In this document: one piece after another, positions 46,016 through 56,301 of the stretch
How positions within the stretch are numbered: the first letter of the stretch is position 1
Layout: every line of letters starts with the position of its first letter
Origin: an uncultured Akkermansia sp.
Lineage (GTDB): Bacteria; Verrucomicrobiota; Verrucomicrobiia; Verrucomicrobiales; Akkermansiaceae
NCBI GenBank assembly: GCA_947589345.1
Contig: CANQAC010000004.1
Location: 19,144-83,143, forward strand
Reading direction: 5' to 3'
DNA: 64,000 bases
Position numbers and translations under genes: made by a program
Notes under the pieces: generated by a model
Databases searched by the model: none
What the model saw: the letters and a program-made list of their open reading frames with translations, nothing else
What the model was told of the DNA's origin: nothing

Positions 46016-47905
46016 TTATTTGCTGGCGCAGATGTCGCGGAGGCGGGGCAGGAGGTCTGTATTGATGGAGAGGATCAGGATATCCGGCTTAAAGGCGAGA
46101 ATCTCCTTTCTGTGCAACTTGAGGATTTTAAACTCGTCGGACGCCTTGATCCATCCCGTGTTCAGTCTGATGTATTTCGTTTGAGCCGCTGAGTAGGGGA
46201 GAAACTGGAGGAGGTTCTCGCTTTGTGATGTGCCAACCAGCAAGATCTTGTACTTCCCTTCAGGATAAGCGAAGTCCTTGGTAAATTTCCCGACTCTGAC
46301 CGACATCTTGTCGGCATTCTTGTGATCGTAGTAAGTTATGAAAGCACTGTGAGGAGCTTTTTCAAGATTGCAAAAACGATAGAGATAACCCGGGTAATAA
46401 TTTCGTGACCAATCATCGCGGATCAATCGGTTTTGGAATTGGCAGTAATCGTCAAGCGATGCAACGGGAATGTCCGGGTAATCCCTGCCTATCTCTCTCA
46501 TGAGTTCACGGTAGCCGACAAAAGCACCCCAATCCGTCCAGTGCCATGTCCTCTTGAAAAACACAAAATCGTCCTTAGCTGCGTCGCGAAGCGCCTCGTA
46601 CGGGTAAACGTAGGGAATACGATGCCCCCTCACTTCATCTCTGATCATTTCCTGCACCTGAGAAGTTTTAACAAAGGCTCTCTCATCAAATCCATATCTC
46701 CGCGAGAGAAGGTCCTTGTAAATACTTTCCTTTCGAGGCACCTCAAGGATGTAAAATCGGATCTTATTCTGTCGGCAAAATTGATTCAATTGAAGCAGGT
46801 TTTGCACAATAGGGCGGATGAAAGCAGGATTGTCGTTCACTTTGGAGACGAGAGGCTTAAGGAAAAACCAGTCGCCTTCCTTGAAATAAATGGCATTTCG
46901 CGCACAAATAACGTGGGAGAGTTCATTCCGGATGACATCGTGCAGCCTCATGAGGGCCGCGTGCCCACAGAAGTGGTCATTGAACCAATTTTCATACCGT
47001 CTCCCATAGTCCGACTTTTCTCGAAAGATATCCTTCAATGCCGGCTTCACGGCAAGCATTCTGTTTCCCCGCACAGATCTCACGGCATCGGAAATAGCGA
47101 GCATCGGAATAAAAAGGCAGGAAAAGAATGTGATTAAAAGAAGGGTATTGCTCAGTCGCAGCCGCTTACGGTTTTTGGCAAAGATGGAAAGTAGGCGCCA
47201 AATCAGGGAGAAGAACAACAAATTCCCGGTGATGAGGTACCAGACCTTTCCGGATTTCAACCCTGTAAAATCGTGGATGGAAAAATGATGGCGGCGAAAT
47301 TCGACTTCTATCTCGACGCGTTTATGTTTCTTGACAGGAATAGATTGGGCGTGTTTCCCCACGTAGGGAAAGTTTCCGGAATCGGCGAACATTAAATCAT
47401 AGTTAAAGCGAGCAAGCTCATACTTTTTTTCCGGAATGTATTTGAGGTCATTCCCTACGTAGGAAAACGTCCTGCGCTCAGCAAAGACCATTTTGCCGTT
47501 AATTTTCAAATTCCTCCAATCCGTCAGGGCGGCAAAGGGTTCATCATAGTCATTGCGGGCATCCGGTCCTCTCAACAGCACGGTGATCTTGCCATCTTGA
47601 AGAGGCTCGACTTGAAGAGAAAGTTTTTGCCATTTCCTTCTTGCCCTCAGGTTCAGATTAGCTCGTCGAGGATTTCTCGACTCATATCCGTACCAGTAAG
47701 TGGCAGTCGCAGGTTGAGAAACAGATTGGATGAGGAATGGTTCCGTACCCGTGAGCTTGCCTGAATACACGAGGTCCAGACGAGCCTCCCTGTTGAAAAG
47801 AGTCCTAATAAAACTGCCATAATCGTATTCCGTCCACAGCGGCAAGCCAACAACATTGACAAGGAGAGTCAGCAGTACTGCAATCAAGACTCTTCCGCTT
47901 TTCAT
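46016..47905 (-). CDS. AlgJ/AlgX-like membrane protein (putative glycan O-acyltransferase), paralogue 1
   Basis: 629 residues. It has an N-terminal membrane helix (VLIAVLLTLLVNVVGLPLW), a beta-rich lumenal region, two helices near 225-275 (LITGNLLFFSLIWRLLSIF, LLLITFFSCLFIPMLAI), then an SGNH-like domain with FNDHFCGHAALMRLHD, KRTWHWTDWGAF and LLVGTSQSENLL. In AlgJ/AlgX the triad is Asp-x-His and Ser; here the Asp position is Thr, while His and Ser remain. Residues 147-161 and 179-193 are an internal repeat absent from the paralogue. It is last in the polysaccharide operon and likely modifies the exported glycan. Confidence 0.78.
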   Translation of the reverse strand: MKSGRVLIAVLLTLLVNVVGLPLWTEYDYGSFIRTLFNREARLDLVYSGKLTGTEPFLIQSVSQPATATYWYGYESRNPRRANLNLRARRKWQKLSLQVEPLQDGKITVLLRGPDARNDYDEPFAALTDWRNLKINGKMVFAERRTFSYVGNDLKYIPEKKYELARFNYDLMFADSGNFPYVGKHAQSIPVKKHKRVEIEVEFRRHHFSIHDFTGLKSGKVWYLITGNLLFFSLIWRLLSIFAKNRKRLRLSNTLLLITFFSCLFIPMLAISDAVRSVRGNRMLAVKPALKDIFREKSDYGRRYENWFNDHFCGHAALMRLHDVIRNELSHVICARNAIYFKEGDWFFLKPLVSKVNDNPAFIRPIVQNLLQLNQFCRQNKIRFYILEVPRKESIYKDLLSRRYGFDERAFVKTSQVQEMIRDEVRGHRIPYVYPYEALRDAAKDDFVFFKRTWHWTDWGAFVGYRELMREIGRDYPDIPVASLDDYCQFQNRLIRDDWSRNYYPGYLYRFCNLEKAPHSAFITYYDHKNADKMSVRVGKFTKDFAYPEGKYKILLVGTSQSENLLQFLPYSAAQTKYIRLNTGWIKASDEFKILKLHRKEILAFKPDILILSINTDLLPRLRDICASK

Positions 47906-47926
47906 AAATAATAGTCTTTAACAGAT

Positions 47927-48970
47927 TTAAGGAAGCCCCAGGAGAGCATTTCCCAGCTTGGTGAATTTCCTGTTCGTCTCTCCCCGCAGGATGGTGCAGA
48001 TGTTGGTATAGAGGATATGCTCGTAGTAGGGCGTGCGCCGCGCTACGTCCCACCACTCAACCGCACCCTCATGATCCGGCTTTTGCCACGGTTTTGCCCC
48101 TCCTGCCCAGTGGATGATCTTGCGGTTCTTCTTGTCCGAAAGGGCTTTCTTGCGGTACTTGAGCGGTAAGTGATCCGGATTGTATGACACCAACCCGTTC
48201 CACTCGGAGTCAATGTAAAGGATATGCTCTTGGCATACCATGTTAATGGCGCATTGATCATGAAAATACATGGCTGGGTTCTGTGCCGCCTGCAGCAGTT
48301 TTTCTTGCACTTCATGTTTACGCATCGCCCGCAGGTTGAGCAGCATCACCCCCGAATTGACGTAATTCTCTTTCGGCCGTTTGACTCCCAGCACTTTGGT
48401 AAAATAAGGCCCCAGCTTGGGCTGCTTCTGCCGCCTCTCACGCTCCAAAATGCCGATAATGCCGTAATCCCAGCGGCAGGCAGCAATCCAGTTGTCCCCC
48501 ATGCTTGTGGCGTACAGTTTAGCTACGTCATCGCGCACTAAAATATCAGAGTCCAGCCAGAGCATTTTGTCGTATTCGGGGAAAAGACTCGGAGCAAACA
48601 GGCGGTACCAGCATTCGGCGGAAAGAGGTTTATACCCCGGGGCGAAATCGTAATCAGTCATATCTATGGGCATTCCCATGAATCGAAGCTGGAATCTCCC
48701 CGCAGACTCACGTCCGAACTGGTCGACGATGCGTTCCAGCAGCTCGCGATTACGCTCGCTCAGGTCGTGGTGCAACACGATGAGTTCATATTCATGCTTC
48801 CCCGCACACTCCACCAGACTCGCCAGCGCTACTCCCAAGTACGGCGCGTACCCGTTGTTCACGGCAAACAGCACCGCCACTTTTTTGAGCTGAGAACTTA
48901 TTTTTGGGGCAATTTTTCGGGCAGATCGAACACTTGAGGTGCTTTTCTTCTTTGTCTGTATCATGTCCAT
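47927..48970 (-). CDS. GT8-family glycosyltransferase
   Basis: 347 residues. The fold begins with VAVLFAVNNGYAPYLGVALA. The metal/donor motif is LWLDSDILV, the C-terminal HWAGGAKPWQKPDH is the GT8 signature, and SECWYRLFAPSLFPEYDKML-type residues precede the DxD. It adds a hexose, probably galactose or glucose, to a surface glycan. A basic Ser/Lys-rich N-terminal 30 residues is extra. It sits between the two AlgJ-like paralogues. Confidence 0.92.
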   Translation of the reverse strand: MDMIQTKKKSTSSVRSARKIAPKISSQLKKVAVLFAVNNGYAPYLGVALASLVECAGKHEYELIVLHHDLSERNRELLERIVDQFGRESAGRFQLRFMGMPIDMTDYDFAPGYKPLSAECWYRLFAPSLFPEYDKMLWLDSDILVRDDVAKLYATSMGDNWIAACRWDYGIIGILERERRQKQPKLGPYFTKVLGVKRPKENYVNSGVMLLNLRAMRKHEVQEKLLQAAQNPAMYFHDQCAINMVCQEHILYIDSEWNGLVSYNPDHLPLKYRKKALSDKKNRKIIHWAGGAKPWQKPDHEGAVEWWDVARRTPYYEHILYTNICTILRGETNRKFTKLGNALLGLP

Positions 48971-49055
48971 TTGGGAGAAAATTAGGCGACTCTTGAATTC
49001 TTATTCTTGGGAGGAGAATACTAGTCAACAGAATTGAAAGTAGCAGTCTCAAACA

Positions 49056-50852
49056 TTATTTGCTTGCGCAAAGGTTGCGGAACTGGGGCAAGTTGTCGGT
49101 GGAGATGGACAGAATGAGTATCTCTGGTTTAAAATCGAGAATATCTTTTTTGAATAACTTCAAAAACTTCCATTGCTCAACACTTGGTACTGGGTTCGCA
49201 TTAAGTTGAATGAGCCTAGTTTCAGCCGTTGAGAATGGTAGGAAACGACAGATAACCTGATTATTAGAGGTTCCCGCGACCATGACTCTGTACTTTCCTT
49301 GAGGATAAAAAAAATTCTTTACGTGCTTATCATCCACTTTTACCAATAGTTTATTGCTATCCTTGTGGTTGTAGTAGTTGTAAATGGTCCTGTGATCTGG
49401 GTCATTCTTAAAACCAAAAAAGAAAAAGAGATCACCGTAACCGAAAGACCAACGCCAATTATCGCGAATCAATTTATTTTGTAGTTTTCTGCAATCATTG
49501 AGCGATACCACTGGCATATCAGGAAAATCGCGGAGGATAGCTTCCATCAACTCTTTATACACGACAAATGCTCCTGTCTCTGTAACATGTTGGGATCTCT
49601 TGAAGAATACCAAATTTTGTTTTGCGGCTTCTTTTAGCTCCTTGTATGGGTAGATATAGGGAATGTGATGAGCCCGGGCAGACTCCCTAACTGCTTCTCG
49701 CATTTGAGAAACTTTTGTAAGCATTTTATCATTGAATCCATACTTCTCTTTAACAATGTCTTTATAAATAATTTCCCTTTTAGGAATCTCCAAGATGTAT
49801 AATTTGATTCTATTCTTCTCGCAGAACTCATTCAATTGATTGATATTGCGGGAGATTGATTGTGAATGTGGCAATCCAAAAACCGTTCCGTATTCAGGCA
49901 GTTTAATAAGCAGATCGTCTTCTTTGAAATAGACTGCCTTGTTGGTTCGAATGGTTTTATTGATATTATGACAAATGAAATCATGTAACTTTATCAACAA
50001 AGAACGACCGCAAAAATGATCATTGAACCAATTTTCATACCGTCTCCCATAGTCAGACTTTTCTTTAAAGAGATCTTTCAACTCTGGTTTCACAGCAAGC
50101 ATTCTGAGCTCTCGTACAGATTTCACCGCATCGGAAATGCCGATCATCGGGATGAAGAGAAGGGAGGGAAATGCGATCAGAAGCAGCATGTCGCCGAGAC
50201 AAACGCGCTCACGACGTTTTGCTAGGTAAATTAGCAGCAGGTAAATCAGGGAGAAGAACAACAGGTTTCCTGTGATGAGGTACCAAACCTTTCCGGATTT
50301 TAGCCAAGTAAAGTCGTGGATGGAAAAATGATGTCGACGAAACTCCGCTTCGATGTGAAGGACATCCCCTTTTTTGACCGAAAGTTGCTTCGTAAAATTC
50401 TTTTTGAAGGAGAAAGCTTTGCGTTTAGGCAAAACGGTTTTGCCGTTAATTTTGGCATTTCGCCAATCCGTCAGGACAGAGTAGGAAGCACTATATTCAT
50501 CCCTGTCATCGGGGCCACTCAATATCACAGAAATTTTACCGTCTTGCAGCGCTTCAGCTCGGAGGGATAGTTTTTGCCACTTCCGATGTGCTCTCAAACT
50601 TATGTCTGCATTTCGTACACCCTCATTGCCATAAGCCCAGCTCACATTATAGTTTGGAGAAGTATCTTGAAATGAAAAAAGGATTGGTTCTTCTGCGGTT
50701 ATCTTTCCGGCGTAACAAAGTCCAACACGTGCTTCCTTGTTGAAAAGAGTGCGAATAAACCCGCCATAATCACACTCCGTCCACAGCGGAAGGCACAGGA
50801 TGTTGACGAAAAGAGTCAGAAATACAGCGATTGAAATCTTTCTATTCTTCAT
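49056..50852 (-). CDS. AlgJ/AlgX-like membrane protein (putative glycan O-acyltransferase), paralogue 2
   Basis: 598 residues, closely related along its length to the protein at 46016-47905. The shared segments include PLWTECDYGGFIRTLFNKEA near the N-terminus and FRRHHFSIHDF before the helices, then YGRRYENWFNDHFCG. The helix pair (LLFFSLIYLLLIYLA, MLLLIAFPSLLFIPMIGI) and SGNH-like C-terminus are kept. The His motif is KRSQHVTETGAF and the Ser motif VAGTSNNQV; the Asp two before His is Ser. It follows the phosphonate cassette by 15 bases, so it could transfer an acyl or a phosphonate-type group (speculative). Confidence 0.78.
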   Translation of the reverse strand: MKNRKISIAVFLTLFVNILCLPLWTECDYGGFIRTLFNKEARVGLCYAGKITAEEPILFSFQDTSPNYNVSWAYGNEGVRNADISLRAHRKWQKLSLRAEALQDGKISVILSGPDDRDEYSASYSVLTDWRNAKINGKTVLPKRKAFSFKKNFTKQLSVKKGDVLHIEAEFRRHHFSIHDFTWLKSGKVWYLITGNLLFFSLIYLLLIYLAKRRERVCLGDMLLLIAFPSLLFIPMIGISDAVKSVRELRMLAVKPELKDLFKEKSDYGRRYENWFNDHFCGRSLLIKLHDFICHNINKTIRTNKAVYFKEDDLLIKLPEYGTVFGLPHSQSISRNINQLNEFCEKNRIKLYILEIPKREIIYKDIVKEKYGFNDKMLTKVSQMREAVRESARAHHIPYIYPYKELKEAAKQNLVFFKRSQHVTETGAFVVYKELMEAILRDFPDMPVVSLNDCRKLQNKLIRDNWRWSFGYGDLFFFFGFKNDPDHRTIYNYYNHKDSNKLLVKVDDKHVKNFFYPQGKYRVMVAGTSNNQVICRFLPFSTAETRLIQLNANPVPSVEQWKFLKLFKKDILDFKPEILILSISTDNLPQFRNLCASK

Positions 50853-50867
50853 GTTGCTTATGGTCTA

Positions 50868-51890
50868 TTACCCTGCCTCATCCACCAAAATACGGAGCAA
50901 ATCTGTGTGGGAAAGAGGGCAAGGGTTGTTGGCGAGGCGTTGGAGGTTGACGGCATCGGCGATGGCCGTGGCGGAGGAAATGCCGAGTGATAGCAGGTCG
51001 GTTTCCAAACCAATTTGCTGCAGGAGCTGCCGAAAGTGTTCCGGAAAACCATTCGAAGCCACACCCAAGGCTGTGAGCAGTGGGCTGGGGTCATCAAGGC
51101 AACGCAAGTTCATGGGAAAAAGGTTGGTCATGCAGAGCGCTACGGCATGACCATGAGGGATGCCGTAAGCAGAAGTAATTTTATAGGAAAGCGCATGGGC
51201 AGCGGTAGTACGCGAGATGTTGATGGCTTTTCCGGCGAAATGCGATGCCGCGAGCATTTGTTCATTGGCGACAGAGTCGTTGCTATTTACCGCTTGCACC
51301 AGGCATTCGCGGCAAAGATTCAGTGCTTTTAAGGCGTAGCCACGGCTCTCTTCCGTGGCTCGGCGCGCCCAGTATGATTCAATCGCCTGACAATACGCGT
51401 CCATGGCGCAGCAGGCTTTCAGTCGGCGAGGAGTATTTTCGCAGAATTGGCTATCAAGGATCACACATTCAGGCAACAGACTCGGTTCGTCGATGGATTG
51501 CTTCACTCCGTCCTTGTAGATTACGGCAAATTGGGTGGCCTCACTCCCGGTACCGGCGGTCGTGGGAATAGCAATGAGCGGAGTGCTGCGCTTGCTGTAG
51601 TGGCGGAAAGCTTTGGCGAAGTCGATCACACTGCCGCCTCCCCAAGCGATGATGTGATCGTAGTCGTGCCCCTCCAATTCGCCGCAAGCGTTCATCACCG
51701 CTTCGTATCGCGGGTTCGGTTCGATATGCGGGTAAAGTCTGATATTTACATGTGGGTGCAAAGCATTCTCCACGGCGGGGAAGCGTTTCAGGGTGTTCAA
51801 GGTGGCAAAGAGGAGTACATGCTCCCCTTCCTGCAATTCCTTGCAAAGCATTTCGGTACTCCCTCTCCCGTCGTATTTATGATTGGACAT
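50868..51890 (-). CDS. iron-containing alcohol dehydrogenase, probable phosphonoacetaldehyde reductase
   Basis: 340 residues of the group III (Fe-dependent) alcohol dehydrogenases. It has the nucleotide motif AWGGGSVIDFAKAF, then IPTTAGTGSEATQF, and the metal-binding TTAAHALSYKITSAYGIPHGHAVAL. In phosphonate pathways such enzymes (PhpC-like) reduce phosphonoacetaldehyde to 2-hydroxyethylphosphonate. The gene overlaps the decarboxylase by 14 bases and no transaminase is present, which favours hydroxyethylphosphonate over aminoethylphosphonate as the product. Confidence 0.9.
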   Translation of the reverse strand: MSNHKYDGRGSTEMLCKELQEGEHVLLFATLNTLKRFPAVENALHPHVNIRLYPHIEPNPRYEAVMNACGELEGHDYDHIIAWGGGSVIDFAKAFRHYSKRSTPLIAIPTTAGTGSEATQFAVIYKDGVKQSIDEPSLLPECVILDSQFCENTPRRLKACCAMDAYCQAIESYWARRATEESRGYALKALNLCRECLVQAVNSNDSVANEQMLAASHFAGKAINISRTTAAHALSYKITSAYGIPHGHAVALCMTNLFPMNLRCLDDPSPLLTALGVASNGFPEHFRQLLQQIGLETDLLSLGISSATAIADAVNLQRLANNPCPLSHTDLLRILVDEAG

Positions 51891-52974
51891 ACTTCATGAA
51901 GGCTTGTTTGTTTTCCTGGGGGCTTTCCTTGGGACGTCCTAAGTCCTTGCGTGCGCCGCGTCGCACACGAATTTCAAGCATTGCAGCCCCCGGAACTTGC
52001 GTAAAATCTTGCCACACTGCGCGGATGCCATCCATGCTATCCACACGGAAAACTTCTTTGTATCCGAGAGCACGTGCAGCGGCGGGCAAGTCTACACTGC
52101 CCATCACCGTGGGTTGACCACCCACAGAATCATGCGCAGCGTTGTTCAACACAATGTGGCGCAGGTTCGGCGCTGCCTGCGCCGCTATCACCGGCAGAGC
52201 GCCCAAGTGCATAAGCAGCGCACCATCGCCGTCCAGGCACACCACCCTTTTCTGCGGCTGGGCCAGTGCGATGCCTAAGGCAATGCTTGAGGCGTGTCCC
52301 ATGCTGCCTACCGTTAAGAAGTCCCGCTCGTGTGTTCGGCGATTTTCGTACACCTCACGCGAGATCATGCCGGTGGTGGACACCACGACGTCGTACTCTC
52401 CGAGAAGCCCCAACACCTCGCGGATTGCCTCTTCACGGGGAAGCGCGGATAATTCCTCGCGAGGAGGCAGTTTCTGGGAGGGTTCGAAGGCGCCCTTGCG
52501 CACTACGAGGGCATACGATTGCCCGTGGTGCATCATGTATTCGCAAGCCTCGCGCACCTGTTCCTCTCCCGCCAGCACGCTGTGAGCAATCCCCATTGTT
52601 TTCAACAGAGGCAGAGTGAGCCGCCCCTGCGTGATGTGTTGCGGTTCATCATACACACCGGGTTCACCGCGCCAGCCGATGATGAGCAGTGCCGGGATAT
52701 GGTACACAGCCTCGTCCGTGAGAGAGAGCAGGGGATTCACGATGTTTCCCAATCCGCTATTCTGCATGTACACAACCCCCGGGCGTCCGGTAGCCAGGTA
52801 ATGCCCGGCTGCCAAGGCGAGGGCGTTACCTTCGTTGGCGGTAATGATGTGCTGCTCGCTGTTCAGTCGCGTGGTGATGCAGCAGCAAAGCTCCTTGAGC
52901 AAGGAATCCGGCACTCCTGCGAAGAAGTCCAGCCCAGCATCCAGCAGAATGTTCAGAAAATCATTTACTTTCAA
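51877..52974 (-). CDS. aepY: phosphonopyruvate decarboxylase
   Basis: 365-residue thiamine diphosphate enzyme. The N-terminus reads [20 protein letters not shown], followed by the family's PDSLLKELC. The conserved Glu lies in [14 protein letters not shown]. The TPP-binding motif is [15 protein letters not shown] followed by [15 protein letters not shown]. It pulls the unfavourable mutase step forward by making phosphonoacetaldehyde. The start codon is a TTG that overlaps the mutase stop by 14 bases. Assignment is strengthened by the mutase and reductase on either side. Confidence 0.94.
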   Translation of the reverse strand: MKVNDFLNILLDAGLDFFAGVPDSLLKELCCCITTRLNSEQHIITANEGNALALAAGHYLATGRPGVVYMQNSGLGNIVNPLLSLTDEAVYHIPALLIIGWRGEPGVYDEPQHITQGRLTLPLLKTMGIAHSVLAGEEQVREACEYMMHHGQSYALVVRKGAFEPSQKLPPREELSALPREEAIREVLGLLGEYDVVVSTTGMISREVYENRRTHERDFLTVGSMGHASSIALGIALAQPQKRVVCLDGDGALLMHLGALPVIAAQAAPNLRHIVLNNAAHDSVGGQPTVMGSVDLPAAARALGYKEVFRVDSMDGIRAVWQDFTQVPGAAMLEIRVRRGARKDLGRPKESPQENKQAFMKYVQS

Positions 52975-54289
52975 GCACTCGCCCTCCCGGTATCAGGTTA
53001 ATGATTTCTTTGATGCTCATGCAATACTCCTGCGAGGCTTCCTGTGCGCGGTGATGCGTGAGGATGCTCTGCGCCACTTTCACCATCGCCGGGTACGCTG
53101 CGCGCAACAATTGGTTTGCATAAATCACCACATTGATCCCCGCGGAGGCAAGCTCCTCCTCCGTCACGTGTGCGTAGCTCGTTGGTACAACGACGAGAGG
53201 TTTGCGGTTCGGCAGCTCTCTGTACTGTCGTGCAAACTCTTGCACTTCCGTAAACTCTTTGGAGCGCGAGTGGATCATGATGCCGTCCGCCCCGGCTTCC
53301 AAGTAAGCCTTTGCGCGAGTCATCGCATCTTCCATCCCCTGTTCGAGGATGAGACTTTCAATGCGCGCGATGATCATAAAGTTCTGCGTCACTTGGTTGG
53401 CTTTGCCGGAGGCAATCTTGTGGCAGAAGTTTTCGATACTATCCTGCTGCTGCTCCACCTCGGTGCCGAAGAGAGAGTTTTTCTTGAGCCCTGTCTTATC
53501 CTCAATAATGACGGCTGATACTCCCAGGCGCTCCAGCTCCCGCACGGTGAAGACGAAATGTTCTGCCGGTCCTCCGCTATCTCCATCGTAGATGATGGGT
53601 TTCGTTGTTACGTCCAGAATCTCACTGAGCGCCGCGATGCGAGAGGAGGCATCCAGGAACCCGTTATCCGGCTTTGCCTTCGCCGTGGCTTGCGTTAGGG
53701 AGGATATCCATAGCGCATCAAATTCCTCCGTCTTCCCATCTTGCTTGACTTGAACCTGCTCCACAATCATTCCACTCAATCCATTGTGCGCCTCCATCAC
53801 TCGAACGATATCCTTGCTGTTCAGTAACCTCAGCAACCGCCCGGCACGGATCTCCGGCGTGGTGCCGATTTCTTTGAGCGTCTTGTTCAACTGCGTGGAG
53901 GATATTCCTTTCGTGTACGGTATATCGATGACCTGCCCACCCCACTGTGACATCACATCCACAATCCTCTGACGTGTCTGCGCCTGTACCCCCGTCTTCC
54001 AATCATCGCCGTGCAGCACGAAGTCCGGTTTTTCGCGCAGCAGATTAGGCACATAATCCAGCGTCTCCTGCGCCACTACGCGACTCACTCCTTTCACGGC
54101 TTCCACTACTATACGCCTCTGCTCATAGCTCATATAGGGCAGGCGCTTGTAACTGGCTATCGCACGGTCCGTCAGCAGCCCCACGACCACTTCTCCACCA
54201 TCACCTGCATATTGCCGCGCCTGTTCAATGATATTCAAATGCCCCGGATGCAGCAAATCTGCGCTCATTCCTATGTATACTTTTGACAT
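52961..54289 (-). CDS. aepX: bifunctional cytidylyltransferase-phosphoenolpyruvate mutase
   Basis: 442 residues. Residues 1-135 are a nucleotidyltransferase: HxGH in LLHPGHLN and [10 protein letters not shown]. Residues 150-430 are the PEP mutase barrel with the loop [13 protein letters not shown], the metal site in YDGDSGG and a substrate Arg segment IIARIESLI. The mutase makes the C-P bond (PEP to phosphonopyruvate). The cytidylyltransferase is expected to activate the finished phosphonate as a CMP derivative. It starts 7 bases after the upstream gene's stop. Confidence 0.94.
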   Translation of the reverse strand: MSKVYIGMSADLLHPGHLNIIEQARQYAGDGGEVVVGLLTDRAIASYKRLPYMSYEQRRIVVEAVKGVSRVVAQETLDYVPNLLREKPDFVLHGDDWKTGVQAQTRQRIVDVMSQWGGQVIDIPYTKGISSTQLNKTLKEIGTTPEIRAGRLLRLLNSKDIVRVMEAHNGLSGMIVEQVQVKQDGKTEEFDALWISSLTQATAKAKPDNGFLDASSRIAALSEILDVTTKPIIYDGDSGGPAEHFVFTVRELERLGVSAVIIEDKTGLKKNSLFGTEVEQQQDSIENFCHKIASGKANQVTQNFMIIARIESLILEQGMEDAMTRAKAYLEAGADGIMIHSRSKEFTEVQEFARQYRELPNRKPLVVVPTSYAHVTEEELASAGINVVIYANQLLRAAYPAMVKVAQSILTHHRAQEASQEYCMSIKEIINLIPGGRVLESK

Positions 54290-54296
54290 GGCGAGT

Positions 54297-56252
54297 TTAT
54301 TTGTGACTAAAAAAAAGCTCTACGGTTTTGATGGCCTTTTCAAGTTGTTCTTCACGTGATTTGTAGCGTTGTTTCCTTTTTCCCCATGAAAAAAAGATTT
54401 TCCAACGTAATTGCTTCAATTTGCGTTTGTAAGTTGGGAGTTGGAGTATTTCTCGTATCATCGAATTGTTCGGCGCACACGCCTTTGCATTTATTGTCAA
54501 CAATTCTTCATAAACGGGCGTTTGTCTCGCATATTTCCACCAAATTGATGCACTTAAAAGACTTGTATTATTCCATGGTTTCGAAACAGTTGCACGAAAC
54601 GAAATAATCTTGGCATTGTCGATATTTTGGGACCATTTCTGGTATGAAACAGCAGGCAAATAACAAACATCGCCCCATGCATCACAAACGTTCCATAGAG
54701 GATCGAGAAACAGAACATGCCCGTAACAGAGTTTATTGAGTCCATCTCTCGCAGGGTTTCTATATGCCTTTTCTTCGATAACGTGCAGAGCCTCCGAGGC
54801 TCGACCAGATTCGCGTATAGCTTGCACATTCCAGAGAACGACTGCGTTGCTCACGTATTCGTTGTAAGGATCTTTCAAGTCAAGTTGGTCCGAGTAGTAG
54901 GAAAATTTCTCACGCCCACTGTTAAGCCACGAAGAGGTGACATTATCCTGACATGCCGCGATCCAGTTTTTTCCTAGATTCGTATCATACAATTCGGCTA
55001 CATCGGTTCTTACGACCGTGTCATGTTCAAGATAAAGTACCTTTTCATAATTTATGAATACCTCCGGCACACAGAGTGAGATCAAAGCGGTAAGGGGATA
55101 TCCCCTTGGCAGAAGAAATTTTTTTCTGCCAACGAGTCGATTCACACGATAAAAACGGATAGAAATATTGCGACGTTTCTCTTGAAGTTGCAGAATTTTT
55201 TTCTGCCGCGCTTCGCTTAACGCATCATGTAATACCACGAGATCGTAGTTCCGCTCCGGCGATGCATGGGCGATGACGGATTGAATCATTACCTCACACA
55301 TATAGGAATTTTGATTATCAGCTGAGCAGCATATAGTCACACTTTTTTCAGAAAAAACGGGAGAAATTTCCACAGGTAAACTTGTGTCTTCAATCTGTAA
55401 CACGGGAAGGTATTTCACTTTGTATTTTTCCTTAATCTTTTGGTAGATAAAAATACCTGTGATAGCTTCTGCGAGGTATGCAAGACTACGCCGATGTGCA
55501 CTGCAAAAATGAGGCTGGTCGATTTTTCGATCTACATACCGAAGAACCTCAAAAAGGAACTGAGCATATTCAAAGAAAATCTTTTTGGTGAATATAAACA
55601 TGTTCCATTGAAAATTTTCCTTTTTTTGATAATATTCCAATGCGTTTTGATAAAATTCAGGGTGGTTCTTTCTAATGTAAGCCAGAGCTTCGAAATCACC
55701 TTTCCCATCAATTAATTTGTCTTTCATTTTGCATTGTGTGGGAGGGTATGATGACCATCCCCATCGCCCTGGTTTAATCTTGAATTGGTAGCACGTCAAC
55801 CAACGAGGTACGTACATATCGTAATTTCCAAGATCAAGGTATTTAGGATCAAGATAGTTACTATATTCTGCATCCATGAGGAAAGGGACAAAACGGCGGG
55901 AATCCTTCAGTTCTTTGTCAGGGAATGCGAAAATATGTCTGTAGTGCATAAATCCTATATAGTCAGGATTGCCAAGTTTTTCGTAGTTTTTCCAAGCCCA
56001 ATAATGTGCCGTGAGTTCGCAGTATTTAAAGTTAAACTCTGAAATATTGTCCCCGGTATCATCACCAATGCAATTTTCTTGTAACCATTGAAAATCTCCT
56101 GGAGAAACAAGCCCGTCTTTTAAAGGATTGCCTATTTTGTTGTTTCTTCCACAGTGAATAGGAACGCAGATGTCGTCTTTAATAAGACGCGCTGGTTTAT
56201 GATAGCTTACTAATATCTTCAGACTGGGTTTATTATTCGAATTCATGATCAT
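54297..56252 (-). CDS. DUF4422-GT8 fusion glycosyltransferase
   Basis: 651 residues. The first 270 match DUF4422 transferases (ILVSYHKPA, then [31 protein letters not shown]). The second part is GT8-like: [38 protein letters not shown], and [20 protein letters not shown]. The usual DxD is E-H-D here, so metal binding may differ. It probably adds two successive sugars to the glycan. The coding region is more AT-rich than genes at 61-64 kb. Confidence 0.86.
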   Translation of the reverse strand: MIMNSNNKPSLKILVSYHKPARLIKDDICVPIHCGRNNKIGNPLKDGLVSPGDFQWLQENCIGDDTGDNISEFNFKYCELTAHYWAWKNYEKLGNPDYIGFMHYRHIFAFPDKELKDSRRFVPFLMDAEYSNYLDPKYLDLGNYDMYVPRWLTCYQFKIKPGRWGWSSYPPTQCKMKDKLIDGKGDFEALAYIRKNHPEFYQNALEYYQKKENFQWNMFIFTKKIFFEYAQFLFEVLRYVDRKIDQPHFCSAHRRSLAYLAEAITGIFIYQKIKEKYKVKYLPVLQIEDTSLPVEISPVFSEKSVTICCSADNQNSYMCEVMIQSVIAHASPERNYDLVVLHDALSEARQKKILQLQEKRRNISIRFYRVNRLVGRKKFLLPRGYPLTALISLCVPEVFINYEKVLYLEHDTVVRTDVAELYDTNLGKNWIAACQDNVTSSWLNSGREKFSYYSDQLDLKDPYNEYVSNAVVLWNVQAIRESGRASEALHVIEEKAYRNPARDGLNKLCYGHVLFLDPLWNVCDAWGDVCYLPAVSYQKWSQNIDNAKIISFRATVSKPWNNTSLLSASIWWKYARQTPVYEELLTINAKACAPNNSMIREILQLPTYKRKLKQLRWKIFFSWGKRKQRYKSREEQLEKAIKTVELFFSHK

Positions 56253-56301
56253 TTAGTTAAATTTTTCGTTTTAATATTCCTTTAAGTCGGTACTTTCGAA
56301 T

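Noticed and set aside
45900..46184. Small plus-strand frame of 94 residues downstream of the glycan operon
   Set aside because: Its second half lies opposite the AlgJ-like gene and it has no motif or ribosome site.
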